From Panorpa germanica (taxonomy: Eukaryota; Arthropoda; Insecta; Mecoptera; Panorpidae), in contig OY783204.1 in the NCBI GenBank assembly GCA_963678705.1, forward strand, positions 29,770,759-29,834,758: DNA of 64,000 bases. Direction: 5' to 3'. Numbering within the stretch: the stretch's first letter is position 1; the number at the start of each line of letters is the position of its first letter. The notes beneath the pieces were generated by a model. That model had not been told where the DNA came from. It did no database searches and was given only the letters and a program-made list of their open reading frames with translations. The position numbers and the translations under genes were made by a program. Shown here one piece after another: positions 54,065 through 64,000 of the stretch.

Positions 54065-57000
54065 GTAAGATTAATTAGATATTATCTTAAATGCAATGAT
54101 TATGTAACTGCAAAGCCTATACCGTCCTTATTTTTTTACGACGTAAATTATACTTACAAGAATCATGCTGAAAATACCTTGTATCTAGAATTTAAAAGTT
54201 TGCAAATTTTTAATGGAACTTTCCACTTGGACCGGGTCAAACGTGTTTAAAAACATGTTATTCTGTGTGTATAATCAATTTTACATGTCAGTTGCGTGGA
54301 AAAAGTTTTATCTACAAATAAGTAAATTATATCTTAACAGTTTATTATTCAATGTAGATAACAGTTGCTATATAAAATACATATTTGCGAGATACAGAAG
54401 GTACTCTATAAATAAATAAAAACAAGAACTAATGTGTATTATTCGCAGCAAACTAATCAGATATTAATTTTTTCATGGTCAAGGATCATAAACTTAAAAT
54501 AAATTCGTTTCTTTGGCAAGTCTAGAATTTGTTTCACATGCCACAAGTTTAAAAACAACAAAATATTTCAACTTTTTAACATAATTATGTTTAATATTTT
54601 CATAAACAATGTAGCGTGTCTAATAGTTTTTATTTTTCAATAGCTTCCTGTTATTTTAACCAGAGTTTTTAAATATAAAGCAATTTAGACTAATTGGATT
54701 ACATGATTACACATGCCTGTAAAATTGCGTTTGACTAGATTGTCATTATTATATTACACACTACTATTGTTGTTATTGAATTGTTGTTATATTTTAAATA
54801 AACAAATATTCGTGATTGTATGTTATTTAGAGTTCTATGAATTAATTATCGAAATAAGCAAACTGTGTAAACAAGTAAATAAAAAAGTTACTGCTCTTTA
54901 ATTATCCATAAATCAAGTATTTTGTAATAACGTTATTTTAGAACAGTAATTATATATGAAATAAAATTTAAGAAGTATATTAGAATCATTGGAATATTTT
55001 ACGTTTGCAATTTGTTTTAATCGCATTCTTACCCGTGTAAATTTGCTCTGATAAAGTCTTTTAATGTAATGAAGGTAGACTTTACTTTTACTGATTGTTA
55101 TAATTTTTTTAAATGGAAGTTGTATACAATTTTTTTAAAATCAAAAGCCATTACAAAGTGAGAAGCGTATTAAGTAATATAATAAGACAATAATTAAAGG
55201 TTACTTTGATAACATCTGTTAATTATTAATGACGTTAATTAAGTCGGTTGTCAGTTTTGTTTTCGAACTATCCTCTTCCATAACCCCCTTCTATGACATA
55301 GATAACTTTTTGACCATTTTAAGATAGAATTTAACGCATATATAGTTCAGAAAATTTGATAATCTTATTATTTGTTTATATTTTCGATTTTTTAAAATGA
55401 AATGGCATCATTTAATTATAAATTTATGCACGGGTCATCAGTATTTGATCTTTTGCATAGTGTTGTGCTGTTTATGCATTTGTGTTTAAATATGTATTGA
55501 GATTTTCTAAATGTTTATTCCAGGACTTCTCAAAATGTGATTGGGTACAAATATTATGTGTATAGTAGCGGTATTAGAAGGTCATGGCTAATTCATTCAA
55601 ATAGATAAACATAAACAACATAACAAATTCGAAACACGCATGTTTATACAAATTATTATTGTTTGAGAGCTAAGAAACCGGAATTTATGAATAATATAAC
55701 AAGTATTTATTTTATCCACAATAGAAATGTTAGGAATAAGCCCCAGGGTTTAGAAAGTTTGTCAACTATAATATCGTGTTCAATTAGGTAATGTACGTTT
55801 TACTTATTTATTAATTCCCTGGATACATATAGGTCCATCAAGTGAATTTATTTTAGAGGCACTTTATTATGAGAGAAGCTTCTACATTTTAATGTTTATA
55901 GAACTGTATTGAAGTGTGTATTCATAATATGGTTCAAAAACGCAAACAACATGGAAACTGATTGAAATTCTTCTTGGTGTACATACAGGGTCAACAATAC
56001 AATACAAGAATATGTTTTAGAACCTCTGGAATTAGTTGAAATGACAGTGTATGTATTCTGAATCCGTACTAATGCCAATGCAAATAACATATCGAGTAGT
56101 TTTCAGGTTTTATATGCGTCTAATGAATTACAGTCCATTCACACGACATTGTGGTCAATAAAAATCCCGCAAGACACATGGGATCAGGCTTACTACGCCG
56201 TTAAAATTTATAAATAATAATAGTTGTCTCTTGTTTGTTCAAGCATACCTTCTGTAAACACTGCATATGCTGCATACCTTCAAATGCCAGTTTGCTGTAA
56301 ACAGAATATTATGAAATACCTATTACATCAACTGTTATAGTATGCATATATAATTTATTTGTTTAAATCAGGTGAATTTTTTTGATTCAACAATATGGCC
56401 GACACGTGGGACGCTTTTGAAAATTCAGTATTCTGTATTTTGAGGGGTTTAATTTTCTACTGCAACATTTTTCAGTTTTCTCCGTCGTATTTAATTCAAA
56501 CCAATAAATTAAATTTGTTAAATCAATAATTTTATTTAAAATATTTATTTTTAGACTGGCACATTATCGTTAAAGTTAGATTAAATAAATGTGAATTTAT
56601 TTTTGGAAATTAATATTCTTATACGTTTTATAAACTTACAAATATTATGAAGTGTGATTTTCAAGGCGTAATATAAAATAATTAATGTATATTTTTAATT
56701 ATATATTAAGAATTATTTCTGAACTTATATAAGATGCATTACGACTGCATTAAAGTCACGCGTCTGGCAAACGTGATTCTGCAAAGATATGAGTAACAGA
56801 AAAATGAAACAAATAAGTGAAACAGGGAATTCAAAATGTCTGATTAGCTATTCTGATTCTATAAATAGAGTCCTGTTTACAGTTTGAAAAACATCAGGCT
56901 CATGCCTCACCTCACGTTTACAAACAAGCAATTATCAGTTTGTATCGATGATGGAATAATGAGCACAAGCACATATGGGATATAAATGTTTGTGCATTAT

Positions 57001-60000
57001 ATATTACTATCTATTAAGTACGTCATAGCTTAGTAATTAATAAAATGCTAATTGACTTGTACTGATTAGGATAGCCAACATTAAAACTTGCTAAAAGAGA
57101 TTACAATATTTATTAACATATATTTTGAGTCTGAAACGCTTTTAGTATTATGTAATGCTGAAAATTGGATAGACTCCAAAGTGCATTGGAAATAATAGGT
57201 TGCGAAAGTATCGACTACTTGATAAAAAACTGAAATTTACATTCAAGATTAAAATATACAATTAAAACTAAAACTGAGTAACTGAGAATGAAGCTTTTAC
57301 TTTATCACTCAAAATAAATATACACACATTTGATAAATATTACAGAATCAATAATTCTTTTTTAAACATGTTATCATCAGTCTATTTCTTATCTCCATTT
57401 GTTTACATTCTTATGCATTATACATTCGAAGAAAACGCACCGTTGCATGCCGGATTTTTAATCAAATGAATGTTTGAAACGAATGGCGCATTGTAAAATG
57501 TAAATGTTGTATAATCAGTAATCTTACATAAGAAAACACGGGATTGGCTAGTTTATATAAATGAGGCGTTTATTTTGAAAGTGGGGCAAGTCTATTCTTG
57601 AAAAAAATTAAGTTAATGATAACATTAATTCGCCAAAGATCCTTCTTAAGACATTCTGATGCTTGTCACGTACTTTAAGATATACTTATCCTAAATGACT
57701 ACTTTGAATCACAAAAGAAAACACCTGACAAAACGAATACATTTAAAATGCAAATAATTTGTATTATCATATACAATAAATTTGATAACGCTAATTTACT
57801 ATATAAACATCGATGTAATTATGTAAATTATTATATTCGAGCACAATTTAACGAATAACTGGTTAAATGTTCTGGATTATATGGTAGTAATTTACATTTA
57901 TTATCTGGATAATAGAATGTGTTAGCATCTTTAGCTATAATGAGAACAACACGTTCGTCGCTGGATCCAAAGTCACGATTGTAGCGCACTGTGGACATTT
58001 GTGAAACTAGAAAAGTGCTTATATTTATTTTCGATAAACAAGATGTGATTTTAATCTTTTTTTCTCAAATTGAAACGGTGAATTAACTTCAAATTATTAT
58101 GATAATTAAGTAATTTACCCATTTAAACATTTTACCGATGAAACGACGAGGTGGAGCTACTGCGTACCTCACAGGCTGCTTCCGTACTGCCTGCATCCGT
58201 TAGTTACTTTGCCAATATGTATGATAGCTTGTTTTAGTTATATATGTTTAAACACGAAAACAAATTCGCAAAATTCGTGACCTTCAGTTCTATTTTTTAA
58301 CACGTTGAGCAAATAATGTATAAAAGACGAATAGTTTAGCATAAGCTTGTTAGATTCCTTTATATACTCGTACTCATATTGTATGCAAATACCTACTGAA
58401 CAATGTCACATGAAGCGCTAAAACTCTAAGTCACCAGGAAAATAATTAAGGATTTGACAAAATGAATTTCACGAGGTCACTGTATGACCACTAGTGATAT
58501 TTCATATTTTACAATTTCTTGAAATAAAACAAGAAGTTAAGATATATTTAGAAATGGTTGAATTGTTGAAATGCGTCAGTTCACTATATATGTATATACA
58601 GTAAACTCTTCATATTCGTGGATTTATATAACACTTTTACAAATCGCGAATATGAAGCTTTTGCTATGAATGTTTAAAGCTAGGCGAGTCTTGATAACAA
58701 GTAGAACATGCTGTGTATTAAAATATTAAAAGGTTATCACATATTTCTCTAAATATAACTGAATAATACCGGTTATTTTTATTGCGATCAATTTTTTTAT
58801 TAGTATTTATTATTGTCTAATCGCCAACGTGCTAATGAGGTACTGATTACTAATCAAGATACACACAGAAATATTCAAATTGATTATTTGTTGGTTTAAG
58901 CTGTTATAATATACGAGTATATACAGCTGAGATATCTACAGAATGAAGATAGTGGAAAAATTACTTAAAAATAAATAAGAAAGAAATTTACTTGCATCCG
59001 TATTATATCTTTGATAAATATTATCTTTTATAATTGCAAAAAGAACTTATAAATCTAAAATCTACAAAAACTTTTAGCACAGTAATTCAAGCAAGCGCAA
59101 GTAAGGTGCTACACAAAAAATTCTTAATAATATTTGTAAATATTGTTGAAATCTATATATAACCCGAAGAAGGACATAAGGGGTAAACGGCAGTAAAGTG
59201 GAGCATTTTGATAACAAGATCAACACTAATCGGTAATCAAGATAAAGATTTGTTTACTATTGATTACATTTATGATTTTGATTAACTAATTAAATAAGGT
59301 TAATGATAAATAAATGATATTCATTCGTATCTAACAAATCCTTGAGAAAATCCTTCAGATTAAAAATATAACACCTTGGCAATAATCTTAGGTTCCGTTT
59401 CTATTTTTGCATAACAACGCATAACGACTTTAAATCTATATAAGATGATATCTGAAGGACAACAGATAGCCATTTATGAGTATGTTTGCTATCTTATCTG
59501 AATATTCCTGTTTTTTACAAATCAAAGTAAAATTTTATGACATATCTGGTTCACTGTTCAATTCGCCTAGATATACGTACTGAGTACTGTGCTTGCTAGG
59601 AAAACGGAATAATTTTTTAAATGCATATTAAAAACGGTTTTACGTAGAAACCAGAAAATACTGCTTGAAATTCAGTTAGTATTTAATTAAATGAATCATA
59701 AAAAGAAATAATTGCACCACTATGACTAAGGAAAATCGTTCTACTATGTATTTACAAAGTAATTTTATTACTTGGCTCGCTTCGTTTCTATGCCACACAG
59801 ATAAACAGCTGTTTTATATTTAACCGTTTCCTTAAAACAAAATACGAAAGTAAATATAAGCTCTAGATTTTTAAATGAATAAAAAAAAAAACGATATCAA
59901 ACATACGAGTGTGCGATATTGTGGGCGGAATCTGCGAAATAAACCAAGATACTCTGCACAAAACTTGTATACAAAAATCAAAATAAATAAACAACCTGTA

Positions 60001-63000
60001 AAATAATATGTGTTATCACTGATAGTGTCGATTACGTAATTGCTATTAATATGGTAATCGTCTTGTGTTATATGTCTTAATTTCTATATATTGATAAAGT
60101 GGGTTACTAGAACCTCAAATGTACAATTATTTTTTAATAACTCCTTATATGTTTAGGAGATATTAACAATTAAAAAAGTCATTTTGTCTCTTTAATTTTT
60201 AAAGGGATTCAACGCTGTCAACCTTACAGCTCATAAATCTCTGCTATATGTATTTATATATCAAAATATCAAATATTATTTATAGCTATTTCAAGGAACA
60301 ATAAAATTTCAATATTATTTCTACCTTAGCAGGGTTAAATAAAATAAAAACTTATTATTCTTGACTTGACTTGATTATTTCGACTACCAACAGCTACAAA
60401 ACCTTACCACAGCACTGACCTACTCAACAAATAACTGACGTTAAAATACATTTCACGTCATACAAATATGGCCGACCATTTCTAGCGCTAAAACTACAAT
60501 TCAAACTTTTTTATTTGATATTTAATAAAATAGACACGCCAATACACATTTATTAACATCAATTTCAATCATCAATTGAAAAATCGATCACTAAAAAATG
60601 AGGACACAAGCCCATTGTTATTATAATTTGTACATGCGCATCTAACGCTGTCTACCACTGCATGTGTCTTACATTTGCATGTTAATATGGTTAGAAATGA
60701 AAAATGAAACAATCTAGTTATTCAATTGATTCTCATTACATAAGACCTAGAAACTAATAACATGCTTTTGAACTGCAGCAGAATAAAGACACTAATCTAT
60801 ATCACAAGCTGTCAACATTTTAAATCTTAGGAGAACTAACGTAGCAAACATATTTATGACTTTTATAGCAGTTCTCTTAGTTGAAGAAACAGTGGTATAT
60901 ACATAGAAGCTAACAAGACAACAATTGGTATCTAATGAAATTAAATTTAAATCTATTTTGAGATATTGTGGCTATGAACTAAAAATAGATTTGGGCTTAT
61001 TATTTTTAAAATATTATTATTTATTTAATAACAATGTGTTAACAAGAGGCTAGCAGCTCCCACGGAGTCCTGGTGCTCCGGTACTCTGGTGCTCCATGTG
61101 CATGCAAAGTCCGTGGACACTTTGTGTATACAAGTTACTCGCGTGCGCAGTGCGTGGACAATTTTATCATATTTTCTTGACAGCCGAAATATTATAATCA
61201 AGATAAAATTTGAATATGAAGAGAGCGTCATATAATGAATACTGTATTATTATCAATATTTTGATAATATTATATTATAACGACTGCGCTTTTTTAAATA
61301 ACTTTGAACCTTCTGATAATAACCGGTTCAACCTGGTTTTGTTATTTTGTAAACCAGTTACAAAAATTTTGTCATTAAATTTATGTGAGACATAGTAAAA
61401 GCAACATACGATAGAAAACAATTTTGTTTTTCATTTTATGCATTCTATTAATACGTATTTACATTCCTCAGCTGATGGTTAATTAGAAATGTAATGACAA
61501 TTCAGACGTCCGTTATATTCTAGAGTATCACGTAAACAGGGCTGGATTAATCTTGAAATTTGCATAATCTCAGATTCTATTCTATCCAGTGTAGATTTGT
61601 ATTTATAGATTAAATGTCTATCAGCATAACACACACCAATGAATAATTAAGTTATTTAAAAATTACTTGTGTTTGCATTATGGTATTAATTGTAGCAATT
61701 GTTGCTTATCCACTATGTGTTACTACTTATTAATGCATTAAACAAATGCATGCAAAGTGTATGCAATTATTTACAAGCAGATAAACAAAAGTAACGATAT
61801 GCAAGTTTACAATTACTTGAATGCGTTATTCTATTATAAAAATGTAGATGCATAAAGATAGGTATTCAAGATCTGCGAAGTACAATCTTACACAAAATTT
61901 ATGTGGCAGTGCTACTAATAAAAATTTGATTATAATAATATAATTACTATTATCCACTAATTTTACTGACAGCCCCTTGAAATCACTTCAATTACTAATT
62001 AATATTTATAATTATATTTTGTTTGAATTCTTTATCTTATCAGTTTTTCTAATAAATAGTTATTTTATATTTAACTCAAGTGCCCATTTAAGTACCCTTC
62101 AATTTATAATAATTGTCACCTAAAATACGTATTGACACTTATGAAAAACCATGAGTAAAATCTTAAAATAGATGTTTTCATACAATACAGGTGCAGAGTT
62201 CATTTGTGACGTAGTTGTTAGTGTGGGTTTGTCACAATCAGCTCCAATTTAAATCATTTGGCAACTGTATTGACGTCACAATTGGTAGTGACGTTTTGTT
62301 AAACTATTTTGTTTGCCAGGAATCAAAGTTTAATGAAATAAAATTGGATTGTATTGTATCGATGAAACTGACTTGTGGACCATGTCTTAATTACTACAAA
62401 ACTGTACTGTTTCAATCAAGATAAGCACCTCAAATGAGCAATTAATTCTAACAACTGCTATTTATCGTTTCAGGGTGGTATAACATTTTATTTAATTACT
62501 TTATTGCAATGGCCGTCAAATGACTTTGAAAAATTGATTTCGAAATGGACATCAGTCTAGCAGTAAATGAACAGACGTGCGATAATGCTATCTAATGAAC
62601 AATATTAATTAAGATTATTGATCTAGATCAGTTCTTCGATATTAAAGTTTCACCGTATTTTTTATATCTACAAAAAAAACATAAACAAGCCTATAAGCCA
62701 CGTGTTGGTCTTTTATACGCAGTTGTCTTTTTGAACGCTTGAATTATTAATGAATACTAAATCAGGTAAACCTGTTACACAAGTATAGAATTTACAATAA
62801 ACTGGGGTTAAAAGAAATAGGAATATATTCTATCTCTATCTTTATAAAGAACTGTTAAAATATTCATTTATAAACATGCATTTTATACACAAATTTCATA
62901 ATCAACAGAATGTTTTTTAATATGCTAACAAGGTCAGTACAGTAAAAAATCTTCGTTTTATTTTAAGGTGCAACGGCAAAGGGTAAATTTCATGACCTTC

Positions 63001-64000
63001 AAGCCAAAAGCAGTGGAATAATTTTAAATAATCTACAGAATAAGTCGTGTGCTAGTATTTGTTATCTTATGTACTCAAATGTTCTGAATATTTTTATCTC
63101 AAGTATAAAATGACTAAAAATTGCGAAAACAAATTCATTTACTATATAAATGTGTATACACATGTATTTGTGGCTAGTAACACATTGATTATTTTGATTG
63201 CGCTGCGTAATAATAAAACATTAAGAACACTGATAGACTTATACTTAATTATGAAATTAATTAAGCATACCTGCTAAACACAATAATAAAAACAAGTAAC
63301 GATTTATGCGGATGATAGTATTTTATCTAAAAAGGTTTATATTTTAACGTTAATTACAAAACAAATTTAAACCCACATTTTTAATACTAAATGAACTTGT
63401 TATTAAAAATAATTATAAACATTTACAGCCTATATTTCATAGACACATAATATTAACAGGAATATTTTTTTTTTAATTATAACAATTCGAAGAATGTGAA
63501 TAATTTTTTTGAAAACACGGTATGGTAATCAATCTATTGTTATCAGATAAAAATTTATATAATAAATTATATAGTGTACAACGTTTAAAGGTCTATCATT
63601 TAGTGTGAAGAGATGACTAATTGTTTATTAAAATAAAAAAAAAATTATCAGCTATTAAAGTTCTACATAAAATGTACAATCACTTTAAAATTAATTTTTC
63701 TAGTTTATGATAATTATATAATATTTGTTGTCAAGTCATTTATAAGCAAATAATTTAATTAGATGCAATTGCTTTTAATTTTTTATTTCCTGAAGTCTTA
63801 AATCTTTAGACAATCGGAATTAAGACGTTGGCCCTTGTAGCACCAAGGCACTAATTTATTCAGTATTGTAACTAGCAATTACATAATCAATTTTATTATT
63901 TTAACCATTTTGTAGTGTGATAGTATGGTTGTGGGTATATATATTTTATAATAAATATTGCATTAATATTTCTAATGATAATCTCAGAAATGAATACTGA
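54065..64000 (+). other. Presumed first intron of the carrier gene
   Basis: Almost 10 kb of AT-rich sequence with one family 1 element (60057-60615). Two GC-richer islands, 58141-58210 and about 61045-61165, have no recognised coding content. A TGGGGCAAGT-containing stretch near 57580 resembles one near 846. Confidence 0.45.
60057..60615 (+). mobile_element. Terminal-inverted-repeat element (family 1), copy F
   Basis: The left end is mutated (AATCGTCTTGTGTTATATGT), while the right end TGAGGACACAAGCCCATT is intact. 559 bp. Lies in the presumed carrier-gene intron. Confidence 0.85.

Noticed and set aside
56395..56529. 44-codon frame beginning MADTWDAFENSVF
   Set aside because: Attractive start but no domain, no splice partner, and AT-driven composition in its second half.
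62191..62424. Possible second exon of the carrier gene after CAATACAG at 62190
   Set aside because: In the required phase it reads a stop within six codons and shows no carrier signature.

Overview
This is a very AT-rich, intron-rich animal nuclear segment, most likely from an insect. The evidence is spliceosomal genes with GT-AG introns and AATAAA poly(A) signals, protein sequences close to insect NAD kinase and pancreatic-lipase-like families, eukaryotic tRNA genes (one with an intron), and many short non-autonomous transposons. The order of insect cannot be fixed from the sequence. I see no bacterial or viral genes, no CRISPR array and no operon structure.

Layout. At about 2-12.2 kb on the + strand lies NAD kinase, with nine coding exons and a second, frame-compatible alternative first coding exon. 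At 13.3-13.9 kb are two + strand tRNA genes, Tyr(GTA) with an 18-nt intron and Ser(TGA). From 13.9 to 22.5 kb is mostly non-coding, apart from one possible orphan minus-strand exon near 14.8 kb and a promoter-like block near 17.8-18.2 kb. From 22.56 to 51.5 kb on the + strand is a RING-finger protein of 362 residues whose first intron is about 24 kb. Two complete minus-strand genes sit inside that intron: a 389-residue malate dehydrogenase-like protein lacking the catalytic residues (22.9-28.2 kb) and a 321-residue secreted lipase with an intact Ser-Asp-His triad (33.6-41.1 kb). At 54.0 kb on the + strand is the first coding exon of a mitochondrial carrier of the Rim2/SLC25A33-36 type. Its remaining exons are not seen and probably lie beyond the window.

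Mobile DNA. I can define a TA-flanked palindromic MITE with three copies around NAD kinase, a 620-655 bp terminal-inverted-repeat element with six copies between 33.9 and 60.6 kb, a second dispersed family with three copies, a pair of tRNA-derived SINEs, a hAT-type element with a perfect 8-bp target duplication, and a 5'-truncated non-LTR retrotransposon end with a 12-bp duplication. Two long (TA)n tracts are present.

Functional links are modest. NAD kinase (NADP supply), the malate dehydrogenase-like protein (probably mitochondrial) and the Rim2-type carrier (pyrimidine nucleotide import) all touch nucleotide or mitochondrial metabolism. Nothing shows that they act together, and their nearness may be chance. 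I found no convincing new multi-gene system. The most interesting items are the pseudoenzyme-like malate dehydrogenase paralogue and the nested-gene arrangement.
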